In this document: one piece after another, positions 21,701 to 30,275 of the stretch | Layout of the letters: every line of letters starts with the position of its first letter | How positions within the stretch are numbered: the first letter of the stretch is position 1 | Assembly: GCF_000423585.1 (NCBI RefSeq) | Contig: NZ_AUIG01000024.1 | Coordinates: 1-64,000 of the forward strand | From: Salinimicrobium xinjiangense DSM 19287 | Lineage (GTDB): Bacteria; Bacteroidota; Bacteroidia; Flavobacteriales; Flavobacteriaceae | Length of the DNA stretch: 64,000 bases | Direction of reading: 5' to 3' | Notes under the pieces: model-generated | The model's database searches: none | What the model saw: the letters and a program-made list of their open reading frames with translations, nothing else | Told to the model about the DNA's origin: nothing | Translations under genes and position numbers: made by a program

Positions 21701-21795
21701 TGAGATACAGGACCGGATTTTTGTTGTATTGTTTGACCGTACAACCCCATGTACAAAAGGAACATGAGGACAGGAAAAAAGTATTTCTTGACCAT
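18790..21795 (-). CDS. Large secreted multidomain protein, probable T9SS substrate
   Basis: A signal peptide (about 1-20, ending YGQ) is followed by a proline-rich N-region. A beta-propeller-like domain comes next (FDAANTFHTPTDPTGAVGPNHYVN to about 530). Two CARDB-like repeats each start DVGVT/DIGVTEI...PVS and contain NFGxEPQSNFEI (about 535-640 and 640-745), then a GEVED-type domain with WIDFNDNAVFEPEE (about 745-890). The last ~90 residues (FDIRFTTTYQNPLWLTVHNLLGQ ... GVYLVRL) are a type A T9SS sorting domain. This indicates export by the type IX system, a Bacteroidota trait. Ligand unknown. Confidence 0.82.
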   Translation of the reverse strand: MVKKYFFPVLMFLLYMGLYGQTIQQKSGPVSHGLAKPSRTAPLSTKELIAPNKELKEVNPKNRSANRIVPGKGFPRTVDAAWQKEPGQVPMKAPIITFDAANTFHTPTDPTGAVGPNHYVNAWNSGFSIFDKEGNLLSPPADLESLGGEFTNEDLGDPIVVYDQFADRFLITQFSDSPNSLLVAVSQGPDPVNDGWYTYRFETGTFPDYPKFFVWSDGYYVTTNQDPEDEDIHEVVFVLERDRMLLGEEARHVGFPLPGVRVNGFYSPAAFNAVGEEMPAPGNSPIIYFQDDAWMGVNEDNLKIWLVNVDWNDISNSTISESQELGPSEGVTPFHSTFDGGSFRNLSQPGNAPDVDALQGAIMYPTSFRRFETHNSVVFNFVVDIDPTVVEHAGIRWYELRQDAGGGPWSVYQEGTYAPDMNDRWCGSIGIDKYGNIGMGFTVMNDNPEEPLYPTLRFTGRYAGDPLGVMTFQEETVAESTVPNNSNRYGDYAHTSIDPIDNETFWYNGEYFMGGSRLNKVGVFKIAPQFAKDVGVTAILAPVSATLGSEEKITVTLRNFGSEPQSNFEIWYRVGSNDWVREMFTGTIAPTSQIEFTFAQAADLSRVGDSYEILVKTNLVGDRDFGNDFHAETIINLPPKDIGVTEIHSPVSDNDLGIEDVVVSIQNFGGEPQSNFEIGYRLDDGEFIRETVSETVLPNSEISYTFTQPVDVSESGIYLITVSTFLAGDSGPDNDSSSQTFANLSCIPDGSSCAFADGINAFYLEEIVNTNIYCTTGYNNFIGMSTRLDRQRGVYQVGVRSNSTSEFSMWIDFNDNAVFEPEEMLVRSGDLRSSNLITIFEFNIPEDAPLGEHILRVRAGDPRFQGNVSDPCSVMQFGTTDDYSVVIVDGLEESEIQQGELVISSSGENIFDIRFTTTYQNPLWLTVHNLLGQKLVENMVRKGQNTFPYTRDTSGKELGSYLYTLDMSYAAPGVYLVRLGTREEGRVQRILVKTAKFSESE

Positions 21796-21903
21796 GTAGG
21801 GAGCTTTATGTTTTAAAGTTAAGATTTTAGCCAGAGTTGGAACAAAAAAAAGAACAATTCCTATAGACTTGCTCTTTTTTAACTCAATTTAAACAGAAAA
21901 GAC

Positions 21904-23442
21904 CTACTTATTAAGCCAATGCTTTAAATCTGTCGCCTCCAGAATTAGTTTTGACAACTCAGATATATGAATTCTTTTTTGTTCCATGCTATCGCGATGT
22001 CGCACGGTGACGGTTTTATCCTCAAGAGAATCGTGATCTACAGTAATACAAAACGGAGTTCCCGCAGCATCCTGTCTTCGGTACCTGCGGCCTATAGCGT
22101 CCTTTTCATCATATTGTACATTGAAGTCCCACTTTAATTCGTCTACAATTTCGCGGGCGAGCTCCGGCAAACCATCCTTCTTGACCAGCGGGAGGACAGC
22201 TACCTTATAGGGAGCAAGTATGGCCGGTAATTTTAAGACCGTTCTGGAGCTACCATCCTCAAGTTCCTCTTCTTTTAGTGAGGCTGAAAGTACAGCCAGG
22301 AACATCCTGTCAAGGCCAATGGAAGTTTCGATCACATAGGGCACATAATTCTCCTTTAATTCGGGATCATAAAACCTGAGTTTTCTTCCCGAAAATTCTT
22401 CGTGAGCCTTAAGATCAAAATCCGTTCGGGAATGTATACCTTCTAACTCTTTAAATCCAAACGGAAAATTAAATTCTATATCTGTCGCGGCATTGGCATA
22501 ATGAGCCAGTTTTTCATGATCGTGGAAGCGATAGTTCTCTTCGCCTAAGCCCAGCGAAAAATGCCATTTTTGACGCACTTCCTTCCAGTGCTCATACCAT
22601 TCGAGCTCTTCACCCGGACGTACAAAATATTGCATTTCCATCTGCTCAAACTCCCGCATCCTGAAAATAAATTGCCTTGCCACGATCTCATTTCTAAAGG
22701 CTTTTCCCGTTTGAGCTATTCCAAAAGGTATTTTCATTCTTCCGGTCTTCTGAACGTTGGAAAAATTAACGAAAATACCCTGAGCTGTTTCAGGGCGTAG
22801 ATACAGATCTGAAGCAGTCTCTGAAGAGGCTCCCAGCTTGGTGCCGAACATAAGGTTGAACTGTCGCACTTCGGTCCAGTTCTTTGATCCTGTTTCGGGA
22901 TCGGCAATACCCAATTCCTCTATTAAAGCTTTTACATCTTTAAGATCTTCATTCGTCAGGGAACGCCCCAATCTCTCAAGTATCTCTTTCCTTTCATTTA
23001 GATACCGCTGCACCCTGTCATTGGTATTGACAAATTGCTCTTCATCAAAGGCATCTCCAAAGCGTTTACGCGCCTTTTCGATTTCCTTTTGTGCTTTCTG
23101 AAGAATTTTTTCAGCATGATCCTCTACCAGAACATCGGCCCGGTATCGCTTTTTTGAATCCTTATTATCAATTAGCGGATCATTAAAAGCATCGACATGT
23201 CCCGAGGCTTTCCAGGTAGTAGGATGCATTAAAATAGCAGCATCAATACCTACTATCTCCTGATGCAGCTGCACCATGCTTTTCCACCAGTAATCCCTGA
23301 TATTCTTTTTTAATTCTGCACCGTTTTGCCCATAATCATAAACAGCACTTAAACCGTCATAAATTTCGGAGGATGCAAATATGTACCCATACTCTTTGGC
23401 ATGGGAAATTACGTTCTTAAAAAAATCTTCTTGTTTTGCCAT
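21904..23442 (-). CDS. glyS: Glycine--tRNA ligase (homodimeric type)
   Basis: Class II aminoacyl-tRNA synthetase that charges tRNA-Gly. The 512 residues cover motif 2 (FRNEIVARQFIFRMREFEQMEMQYF), motif 3 (VIETSIGLDRMFLAVL) and a C-terminal anticodon-binding domain beginning around LAPYKVAVLPLVKK. It is the alpha2 form, not the glyQ/glyS pair. A terminator for the upstream gene sits just before its start, so it is transcribed alone. Its promoter is not obvious. Confidence 0.96.
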   Translation of the reverse strand: MAKQEDFFKNVISHAKEYGYIFASSEIYDGLSAVYDYGQNGAELKKNIRDYWWKSMVQLHQEIVGIDAAILMHPTTWKASGHVDAFNDPLIDNKDSKKRYRADVLVEDHAEKILQKAQKEIEKARKRFGDAFDEEQFVNTNDRVQRYLNERKEILERLGRSLTNEDLKDVKALIEELGIADPETGSKNWTEVRQFNLMFGTKLGASSETASDLYLRPETAQGIFVNFSNVQKTGRMKIPFGIAQTGKAFRNEIVARQFIFRMREFEQMEMQYFVRPGEELEWYEHWKEVRQKWHFSLGLGEENYRFHDHEKLAHYANAATDIEFNFPFGFKELEGIHSRTDFDLKAHEEFSGRKLRFYDPELKENYVPYVIETSIGLDRMFLAVLSASLKEEELEDGSSRTVLKLPAILAPYKVAVLPLVKKDGLPELAREIVDELKWDFNVQYDEKDAIGRRYRRQDAAGTPFCITVDHDSLEDKTVTVRHRDSMEQKRIHISELSKLILEATDLKHWLNK

Positions 23443-23457
23443 AGGACAAAAATAAAA

Positions 23458-23487
23458 AAACCGCCCCGATTAAGTTCAGGGCGGTTT
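23458..23487 (-). terminator. Terminator of the coiled-coil membrane protein gene
   Basis: AAACCGCCC and GGGCGGTTT form 9-bp arms with a 12-nt loop. Read leftward the stem is followed by TTTTATTTTTG, directly before the glyS start. Confidence 0.85.
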
Positions 23488-23505
23488 GATTAATTACTAA
23501 TAAGT

Positions 23506-24387
23506 TTATCTGAGACTAAAACTGGTCGCACCAATTAGATTAGTACCCTCATAAACCAGTACCTTATAATTTCCTTCGATGAGTCTGTCAGAAACTGTGT
23601 TGGCCAGGATACAAACATCCAGCTCCTCATTTTCATAGAAAACTTTTGTAGCCGCGCTGTAAACCATCACTCCGCCATCATGCTGTACAGCAATCTGGTC
23701 TCCCACCAGTTCGTTGTTAGGATTGTACACCTGTACATAGAGATCTTTTTCCCCTGCTTCGGCAAGTGCATTAGGCGTAAGTGAGAAACAGGTTCTTATT
23801 TTATCTACTCTTCGGGTCCTGTCATTCTCAACCAGTCTTCCACTATTCCTTTCAATTACACCTTCTCCTCTAAGATTACTCACCTTAAGCTGTGCAGCCT
23901 GATCTATTTTGGCTCCCATAGCCCGGGTCTGTACCTGAAGAGAATCGGAAATCCGGGTTCTTTCCAGCAGCACATTGTTAGTACTGTCAATCTCAGTTAT
24001 AAGCCGCTGATTCTGGTTACTAAGGCTATCCACGACCCTGAACAATTGCTCCTTTTCGGCCTTTAGGTTACTTACTTCTCTTCTGTAACGGGCAATTAAG
24101 GCAAGATTCGCCTCCATATCCTGAACAGAATCTCTTAAAGCCACGATCCTTTCTCGTGCAGCAACAAGCTCCCGATCCAGTTCTTCATTATTCCCTATGG
24201 CCTCATCATATTTGATAATAAGGTCATTTAGTTCACCTTCTATAACAGCTTTCTCCTGTTTTAATAGTTCCTGATTCTCTTTTTCTTCATTATAAAATTT
24301 AATAGTATAAATACCCAATGCAACCAAAGCTACTGCCAAAACTCCGGTAAGGATCTTTAAGGCATTATTACTTTTCTGGTCTGTCAT
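23506..24387 (-). CDS. Membrane-anchored coiled-coil protein of unknown function
   Basis: A 293-residue protein with a short basic cytoplasmic end (MTDQKSNNALK), one transmembrane segment (about 10-29), then a long coiled coil to ~165 rich in Glu, Leu and Arg (ELNDLIIKYDEAIGNNEELDREL). The C-terminal ~120 residues are globular and beta-rich, starting TRRVDKIRTCFSL and including QVYNPNNELVGD. The type is common in Bacteroidota genomes. A role in envelope organisation is inference. It is divergent from comF with a 72-bp gap. Confidence 0.7.
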   Translation of the reverse strand: MTDQKSNNALKILTGVLAVALVALGIYTIKFYNEEKENQELLKQEKAVIEGELNDLIIKYDEAIGNNEELDRELVAARERIVALRDSVQDMEANLALIARYRREVSNLKAEKEQLFRVVDSLSNQNQRLITEIDSTNNVLLERTRISDSLQVQTRAMGAKIDQAAQLKVSNLRGEGVIERNSGRLVENDRTRRVDKIRTCFSLTPNALAEAGEKDLYVQVYNPNNELVGDQIAVQHDGGVMVYSAATKVFYENEELDVCILANTVSDRLIEGNYKVLVYEGTNLIGATSFSLR

Positions 24388-24459
24388 AATAAATGATTTT
24401 AACGGTTTTACTTTGTAAATTTAGGAGTTTTAATTCCCCCACAACTAATTTCTTAACAA

Positions 24460-25140
24460 ATGTTTCACGATTTCTTAGACTTACTTTATCCTAGGATGTG
24501 CCATGGCTGTGAAAACCCTTTAAATGCTAATGAAAAAATCCTTTGTACAACCTGCCTGCATGAACTCCCTGTCACGAACCAGCATCTGGAGAAGGATAAT
24601 GCGGTCGAAAAGATCTTCTATGGAAGAATTCCTGTAGAGAATGCCGTCTCCTTACTTCATTTTGAAAAAAAAGGAATGGTACAGAGACTAATTCACAACC
24701 TCAAATATCGCGGTCATGAGGAAATAGGAGATTTTCTGGGAGACTGGTTAGGTAGTGAATTAAAGAAGTTCCCTGAGTGGCAGGAAATTTATGCTGTGAT
24801 ACCTGTTCCCCTGCACAGGCAGAAGCTCAATAAAAGAGGCTATAATCAGGTCACAAAATTTGGTCAGCAAATTGCCGAAGCACTCGATGCAGAATTTTAT
24901 GATGAAGTTTTGCTCAAAGTTACTGCGACTCAAACCCAGACTGTCAAAAAACGATTTGCACGCTGGGGAAATATTGACGAAACCCTGGTAGTAAAAAATG
25001 CCGAACTTCTGGAAGGGAAACATGTGCTACTGGTAGATGACCTTGTCACCACGGGGGCAACTTTGGAAGCATGCGCACAAAAACTACTCAAAATTCCGGG
25101 GTTAAGAATCAGCATTGCCACCATGGCCGTTACCCATTAA
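24460..25140 (+). CDS. comF: ComF family phosphoribosyltransferase-like protein
   Basis: Late competence-type protein associated with DNA uptake and recombination. An N-terminal zinc ribbon shows CHGC and CTTC. The C-terminal phosphoribosyltransferase fold carries the PRPP motif VLLVDDLVTTGAT at about residue 190-202. VPLHRQKLNKRGYNQ is the family signature before it. 226 residues is normal. The in vivo substrate is unknown. The Ig-like lipoprotein gene follows after 38 bp in the same direction. Confidence 0.9.
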   Translation: MFHDFLDLLYPRMCHGCENPLNANEKILCTTCLHELPVTNQHLEKDNAVEKIFYGRIPVENAVSLLHFEKKGMVQRLIHNLKYRGHEEIGDFLGDWLGSELKKFPEWQEIYAVIPVPLHRQKLNKRGYNQVTKFGQQIAEALDAEFYDEVLLKVTATQTQTVKKRFARWGNIDETLVVKNAELLEGKHVLLVDDLVTTGATLEACAQKLLKIPGLRISIATMAVTH

Positions 25141-25178
25141 GACTTCAGGATTAAAAGAATAAATTGTTTCTTTGCAGT

Positions 25179-26825
25179 ATGAAAAAAATCGGTTTAAATC
25201 TTCTGATTATTCTATCCATGATCTCTGCCATCTGGGGCTGTGCAAAAAGAGGTACTCCAGATGGCGGGCCACTTGACGAGGAGCCGCCGCAGTACGTTAG
25301 GGCAAGACCCGATAATTTCACTACCAACTTTGATGCCCGGGAGATAAGGATCTTTTTCAATGAATACATTAAACTTTCAGATCCACAGCGACAAATAATA
25401 ATTTCGCCACCTATGGATCCACGGCCGGAGATAACACCTCTAGGTACCGCCAGCAGGTCTGTACGTATAAGGATAAATGATACGCTACAGCCGCGAACCA
25501 CCTATACAATTAACTTTGGCAGAAGCATTACCGATAACAATGAGGGAAATCCTCTCAGCTTTTTCACCTATGCTTTTTCTACAGGTCCTTATATTGATTC
25601 TCTTGCCCTAAGGGGACGGGTAAGGGATGCCATTCGAAAAGAAGCAGATCCTTTTATTACTGTGATGCTTTATGAAGTAGATTCTACTTACCATGATTCT
25701 GTGGTTTATTCGAGTATGCCGAGATATATCACCAACACTCTTGATAGCGCAACGACTTTCCAATTGAACAATTTAAAAGAAGGAACGTATCAATTAGTAG
25801 GTATGAGAGATGTTAACAACAACTACACCTTTGATCCTAATTCAGATAAAATAGCTTTTGCAGATGAATTTATAAACATTCCTACAGATGAGGAGTTCGA
25901 TCTCACACTTTTCAAAGAGCTACTGGATGGAACGTTCGAACGTCCGCAGCAAAAAGCACAGCAACATCTTATTTTTGGTTACCGCGGACTGATGATAGCC
26001 GACAGCGTTTCTATCAATGCTCTAAATGTTCCTGAAGATTTCGAATCCCGGATTACCAAAGACGTTACGACAGATACTTTACACTATTGGTACAAACCTA
26101 ATCTGGAAAGAGATACCCTTAAATTTGTCGTCAAGACCCCGAGGGTCACAGACACAATCATTGCCAGATTAAGAACCATGAAGAGAGATACCCTTCAATT
26201 CAGTTTCGAACCTACATCTGGCCTGGAGCTGCAACAAGACCTGAGGATCAGGCCGACGGTACCTTTGGTTAGTGTCAATGACTCACTTGTAAGGATCCTG
26301 GATCAGGATACTGTGCAGGTAGCCTTTACCGGGAGTTATGATCGCTGGAGAAACGAGTACGTTCTTTCCTTCAGCAAATCCGAAAGATCCACCTACAGGG
26401 TTACAGCCTTTCCGGGAGCATTCACAGATTTCTTCGGAAGGGAAAATGACACCCTCAGATCTCAGCTAAGGACACCGGCTCTTGCCGACCGTGGCAACCT
26501 GATCGTGAATTTGCAGGGTGTTTTGGAATTTCCCGTGATCATTCAAATTACTACAGATAAAGGAGAAGTTGTGGCCGAAAGGTATAGTACCGAAAGAACA
26601 GCTATAAATTTCAATAATATCAAACCCGGAAAATATTTGCTTCGTCTCATATATGATCAAAACCAAAATGAGATATGGGACACAGGAAGTTTTATGAGAA
26701 GGAGACAGCCGGAACAGGTAGTTTATTTTCCCGAACCTATTGAGGTGAGGCCAAACTGGGATGTCACCCAAACCTTTGATGTCAGTCAACCTGCAGTTGT
26801 GCCAGAAGGGCCTAATGTACCGTAA
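25179..26825 (+). CDS. Ig-like domain lipoprotein
   Basis: The start is placed at the ATG giving MKKIGLNLLIILSM, with lipobox IWGC (Cys22). The in-frame TTG at 25164 would precede the signal peptide. The first domain (about 30-130: PPQYVRARPDNFTTNFDAREIRIFFNEYIKL ... RTTYTINFGRSITDNNEG) is a SbsA-like Big_5 Ig domain. Later come a carboxypeptidase-regulatory-like segment (KPGKYLLRLIYDQNQNEIWDTG) and a C-terminal tail PAVVPEGPNVP. It is a conserved Bacteroidota lipoprotein family of unknown role. It converges on the nitrilase gene with a 14-bp overlap. Confidence 0.8.
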   Translation: MKKIGLNLLIILSMISAIWGCAKRGTPDGGPLDEEPPQYVRARPDNFTTNFDAREIRIFFNEYIKLSDPQRQIIISPPMDPRPEITPLGTASRSVRIRINDTLQPRTTYTINFGRSITDNNEGNPLSFFTYAFSTGPYIDSLALRGRVRDAIRKEADPFITVMLYEVDSTYHDSVVYSSMPRYITNTLDSATTFQLNNLKEGTYQLVGMRDVNNNYTFDPNSDKIAFADEFINIPTDEEFDLTLFKELLDGTFERPQQKAQQHLIFGYRGLMIADSVSINALNVPEDFESRITKDVTTDTLHYWYKPNLERDTLKFVVKTPRVTDTIIARLRTMKRDTLQFSFEPTSGLELQQDLRIRPTVPLVSVNDSLVRILDQDTVQVAFTGSYDRWRNEYVLSFSKSERSTYRVTAFPGAFTDFFGRENDTLRSQLRTPALADRGNLIVNLQGVLEFPVIIQITTDKGEVVAERYSTERTAINFNNIKPGKYLLRLIYDQNQNEIWDTGSFMRRRQPEQVVYFPEPIEVRPNWDVTQTFDVSQPAVVPEGPNVP

Positions 26826-27591
26826 ACCTGTCCCGATCCTGAAGGAACTTTAACTGTGACCGCGTTTCCTTTAAATGATCTTTGTCCAGTTCCACAATTT
26901 CGGTAAATTCAGATTCATCGTGAGCTCCCGATATCTGCTTACCAAGACTGTCATATACTGCAGAATGTCCTACGTAATTTAAATCGCTGCCGTCCCTGCC
27001 TACGCGGTTTACTCCAATACAGTAGCTCATATTTTCGATCGCCCGTGCCTTTAAAAGCGTGTCCCATGCAGCAACCCTGGCTGCGGGCCAATTAGCCACG
27101 AAGATCAACAGATCATAGCCTTCTGTATTTCGGGCCCATACAGGAAATCTCAGGTCATAACAAACCAGCGGACAGACCTTCCAGCCTTTGTATTCAACAA
27201 TGAGACGTTCTTTCCCCGAAGCGTAGGTGTCATTTTCTTTTGCCAGAGTAAAGGTGTGGCGTTTATCATATTTTTGAAAGGAACCGTCGGGATAAACAAA
27301 GTATAAACGATTGTAAAAATTGCCATTTTCAGATATTATAAGACTGCCCGTCACAGCCGCATCTTTTTCAGAAGCCATTTTTTGCATCCATCGAAAGGTA
27401 GGGCCATTCTCGGGCTCTGCAAGATTCCCGGCATTCATGGAGAAGCCGGTAGAAAACATTTCAGGAAGAATTATAAGATCCACTTCTTGCGGAAGTTCCT
27501 TTATCTTCTGTTCAAAATTAGTAACATTTTGAGATATATTCTCCCAGTCCAGATTTGCCTGAAGGAGTGCTGTCTTTAAGATTTGTGTCAT
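26812..27591 (-). CDS. Omega-amidase, YafV-type nitrilase family protein
   Basis: Probably hydrolyses alpha-ketoglutaramate or alpha-ketosuccinamate. The complete nitrilase triad is visible: Glu44 (LPEMFSTGF), Lys110 (YDKRH) and Cys144 (VCYDLRFP). The NWPAARVAAWDTLLKARAIEN segment is typical of the YafV/NIT2 branch. A methionine/glutamine-type aminotransferase lies nearby at 28216-29373. In methionine salvage such an enzyme makes the ketoglutaramate that this one removes. A YagU-like gene on the other strand separates them. Confidence 0.88.
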   Translation of the reverse strand: MTQILKTALLQANLDWENISQNVTNFEQKIKELPQEVDLIILPEMFSTGFSMNAGNLAEPENGPTFRWMQKMASEKDAAVTGSLIISENGNFYNRLYFVYPDGSFQKYDKRHTFTLAKENDTYASGKERLIVEYKGWKVCPLVCYDLRFPVWARNTEGYDLLIFVANWPAARVAAWDTLLKARAIENMSYCIGVNRVGRDGSDLNYVGHSAVYDSLGKQISGAHDESEFTEIVELDKDHLKETRSQLKFLQDRDRFTVH

Positions 27592-27695
27592 ACGTAAAGT
27601 TATAAAATATCAAGAATTCCCTGCTAAATGCGTGTTAAATGGTTGGATTGGCAGGAGAAGTTAAATAGCTTTATTCCAATAAAAAGAACAAAGCT

Positions 27696-28211
27696 ATGAG
27701 TTTACAATCATTTTTTGAAAAAGATTCTTTTCCTTCAAATACTTCCCGTGGAATACTGGCAGGTTTTGTAGCAGGTCTCATTGGAACCGCTGTTAAAGCA
27801 GGTGTGGAACGTTTTCTGGAAGTCCGCAAGATCGACCAGAGATCTGCCCAGATAAAGGTCATGGATAAATTTTCAACTAAGTTAATTGGAACCCCTATTA
27901 AGCTGGAGAACGAGGGGATTGTGGAGCAGCTTGTGAATCTACCACTTGGAGCTACTGTCGGAGCTATTTATGGCTATGGAAAAAGAGATAGTGACCAGAT
28001 GAATATAGTAGACGGGGCCATACTTGGAGCTACTACCTGGGCTTCTACTCACGAAACCGGTCTGCCGCTAATGGGGTTAGAAAAAAGTCCCGACAAGGTG
28101 CCATTTAAAACTCAGGCGCATGAGTTGCTTGCCCATGTTGTGTTTGGAGTTACTACAGAGATTGTAAGGGCATATATCAATGACAACCTTAGAAAGCATG
28201 AGGAAGAGTAA
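27696..28211 (+). CDS. YagU-like DUF1440 membrane protein
   Basis: A 171-residue protein with glycine-rich hydrophobic segments (about 19-36: GILAGFVAGLIGTAVKAG; about 82-97: LPLGATVGAIYGYG; about 105-118) and conserved ETG and AHELLAHVVFG motifs near the C-terminus. This fits DUF1440/YagU, an inner-membrane protein linked to acid tolerance in E. coli. It stands alone on the plus strand between the aminotransferase and the omega-amidase, whose genes run the other way. The gap to the converging aminotransferase is 4 bp. Confidence 0.75.
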   Translation: MSLQSFFEKDSFPSNTSRGILAGFVAGLIGTAVKAGVERFLEVRKIDQRSAQIKVMDKFSTKLIGTPIKLENEGIVEQLVNLPLGATVGAIYGYGKRDSDQMNIVDGAILGATTWASTHETGLPLMGLEKSPDKVPFKTQAHELLAHVVFGVTTEIVRAYINDNLRKHEEE

Positions 28212-28215
28212 ACCT

Positions 28216-29373
28216 CTACTTAATCCTTTCTAAGATTTCTGCGGCCTTCTCCAGCGTTTCATCTGTCTTGGCAAAGCAGAACCTCAACTGCCGGTGATCC
28301 ACCTTATCTTTATTAAAGGCTGAGACGGGAATACTTGCTATACCAAACTCTTTAATTAGTCTGCGGGAGAAATCCACATCGGGCTCATTTGTTATTTGAG
28401 AGTAATCCAGCAGCTGGAAATAAGTGCCTTTGGAAGGTTTGAATTTAAAGGCAGTATCTTTAATAAGCTCAAGGAATCTATCTCTTTTTTCCTGATAAAA
28501 ATTCCCGAGTTCCAGGTAATGTTCAGGTGTTTTCAGGTATTCTGCAAAGGCACGCTGTGTAGGATGATGTACGCAGAAAACGTTCACCTCCATTACTTTC
28601 CATATTTCGGCCATAAGTACTTCGGGAGCAACACAGTAACCCATTTTCCACCCGGTGTTGTGAAATGTTTTTCCAAAAGAAGCACAAACAATTGCCCTTT
28701 TTGAGAGCTCAGGAAAAGCCGAAGCACTGTAATGTTTCGCCTCATCAAAAATAATATGTTCATACACCTCATCGCTTAGAAGGATAATATCTGTTCCCTC
28801 TAACAAACTTTCCAGTTGTTGCATTTCTGATTTGCTGAATACATTCCCGCTGGGATTGTGCGGAGTGTTGATAATGAGCATCCGGGTTTTTTCACTGACC
28901 TTTTGCTTAACTGCTTCAAAATTCAGCTTGTATTCCTTGCCTTCCAATTGAATAAGTACCGGAATCCCACCGTTAAGTTCTATTGCCGGTTCATAGGAAT
29001 CATACGCGGGTTTCAATACTATCACCTCATCACCGGGATTGACAAAAGCCGTAATAGCCAAAAATAGGGCTTGGGTAGCACCGTTGGTCACTGTTACCTC
29101 AGCATCTTTATCATATTTCTTGCCGTGCAGTCTTTCGATTTTATCAACGATCTGTTCCCTTAAGGGTGCTATTCCCGCCAGAGGCGCATATTGATTGTGA
29201 CCATCCAGCATTGCCTGGTAAACAAGCTCCTTTAGATGTTTATCTGTCTCAAAATTCGGATAGCCCTGAGAAAGATTCACGGCACCATGCTCATAGGCCA
29301 TTTTTGACATAACTGAAAAAATACTGGTCTCGTGCTTCGGAAGTTTAGAAGATATATTACTGACTGCTGACAT
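28216..29373 (-). CDS. Methionine aminotransferase (class I/II PLP enzyme)
   Basis: Fold type I aminotransferase. The PLP Lys235 lies in SFGKTFHNTGWKMGY, the phosphate/pyridine residues in TNGATQALF and NTPHNPSGNV, and Asp201-Glu-Val-Tyr in SDEVYEH. The 385-residue length and the opening NLSQGYPNF place it with YbdL/kynurenine aminotransferases, which prefer methionine or glutamine. With the nearby omega-amidase it forms a plausible salvage pair. The exact amino donor is not proven by sequence. Confidence 0.85.
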   Translation of the reverse strand: MSAVSNISSKLPKHETSIFSVMSKMAYEHGAVNLSQGYPNFETDKHLKELVYQAMLDGHNQYAPLAGIAPLREQIVDKIERLHGKKYDKDAEVTVTNGATQALFLAITAFVNPGDEVIVLKPAYDSYEPAIELNGGIPVLIQLEGKEYKLNFEAVKQKVSEKTRMLIINTPHNPSGNVFSKSEMQQLESLLEGTDIILLSDEVYEHIIFDEAKHYSASAFPELSKRAIVCASFGKTFHNTGWKMGYCVAPEVLMAEIWKVMEVNVFCVHHPTQRAFAEYLKTPEHYLELGNFYQEKRDRFLELIKDTAFKFKPSKGTYFQLLDYSQITNEPDVDFSRRLIKEFGIASIPVSAFNKDKVDHRQLRFCFAKTDETLEKAAEILERIK

Positions 29374-29393
29374 TCGTTTTTTCTTTAAGGTCT

Positions 29394-29424
29394 AAAAAAA
29401 ATCCCGAACTGCAAAGTCCGGGAT
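29394..29424 (-). terminator. Terminator after sdhB
   Basis: ATCCCG (29401-29406) and CGGGAT (29419-29424) close a stem read leftward into a run of eight T, between sdhB and the aminotransferase gene. Confidence 0.8.
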
Positions 29425-29451
29425 CTTCAGAAATATTAGGTGTCAAAAATG

Positions 29452-30195
29452 CTATTTTACGCTGGCTCTTAAGTACTCCCTGTTCATACGGGCAATGTTC
29501 TCAAGAGAGATCCCTTTAGGGCATTCTATCTCACATGCACCTGTGTTAGTACAGTTCCCGAAACCTTCCTTATCCATTTGTTCAACCATTGCAAGTACTC
29601 TGCGATCGGCCTCCACTTCTCCTTGCGGTAATAAAGCCATCTGACTCACCTTAGCTGAAGTGAATAACATTGCGCTGGCATTCTTACAGGCTGCAACACA
29701 GGCCCCACATCCAATACAGGTAGCTGCGTAAAAAGCTGCGTCTGCTTTGTCTTTTGGAATCGGAATTGAATTTGCATCCTGAGTATTTCCGGAAGTGTTT
29801 ACAGAAATATATCCTCCTGCCTGCTGAATTCTTTCAAATGAAGAGCGGTCAACTACAAGATCCTTGATCACCGGAAACGCTTTTGCACGGAATGGTTCAA
29901 TAGTAATGGTATCTCCATCCTTAAACATCCTCATGTGAAGCTGACAGGTGGTAATTCCCCTGTCAGGTCCATGTGGTTCTCCGTTGATCTGTAAGCTACA
30001 GGTCCCGCAGATACCTTCACGGCAGTCATGATCAAATACTACAGGCTCTTCTCCCTTATCTATCAATTCCTGGTTAAGAACATCAAGCATCTCGAGAAAA
30101 GACATATCGGGTTCCACCCCTCCCAACTGGTAGGTTTGAATTCCTCCTTTTGAAGCGGCATCCTTTTGACGCCATATTTTTAGTGTAAGATTCAT
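29452..30195 (-). CDS. sdhB: Succinate dehydrogenase/fumarate reductase iron-sulfur subunit
   Basis: Electron-transfer subunit of complex II. The start is the ATG giving [13 protein letters not shown] longer reading to 30252 only translates the upstream GTATTGAG repeat. Three cluster sites are visible: [2Fe-2S] Cys58, 63, 66 and 84; then Cys160, 163, 166, 170 and Cys215, 221, 225, which serve the [4Fe-4S] and [3Fe-4S] clusters. The 247-residue form belongs to the B-type family paired with a single cytochrome b subunit. It is last in the sdhC-sdhA-sdhB operon. Confidence 0.96.
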   Translation of the reverse strand: MNLTLKIWRQKDAASKGGIQTYQLGGVEPDMSFLEMLDVLNQELIDKGEEPVVFDHDCREGICGTCSLQINGEPHGPDRGITTCQLHMRMFKDGDTITIEPFRAKAFPVIKDLVVDRSSFERIQQAGGYISVNTSGNTQDANSIPIPKDKADAAFYAATCIGCGACVAACKNASAMLFTSAKVSQMALLPQGEVEADRRVLAMVEQMDKEGFGNCTNTGACEIECPKGISLENIARMNREYLRASVK

Positions 30196-30198
30196 CTT

Positions 30199-30275
30199 TT
30201 TATAGTATTGAGTATTGAGTACTGAGTATTGAGTACGAGAAAAAGATCTCACTTCTCAATACTAACATCTCATAT
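30199..30275. repeat. GTATTGAG palindromic repeat between sdhA and sdhB
   Basis: Tandem GTATTGAGTA-type units (30202-30235) face inverted CTCAATACTAAC units (30254-30266). The element starts directly after the sdhA stop and ends a few bases before the sdhB start, as the similar element does between atpD and atpC (1861-1929). The arms are imperfectly complementary and would form an intercistronic RNA stem. Confidence 0.65.

Noticed and set aside
30196-30252. N-terminal extension of sdhB
   Set aside because: The extra residues translate the GTATTGAG repeat; SdhB homologues begin at the MNLTLKIWR position. The same holds for atpC upstream of 1854.
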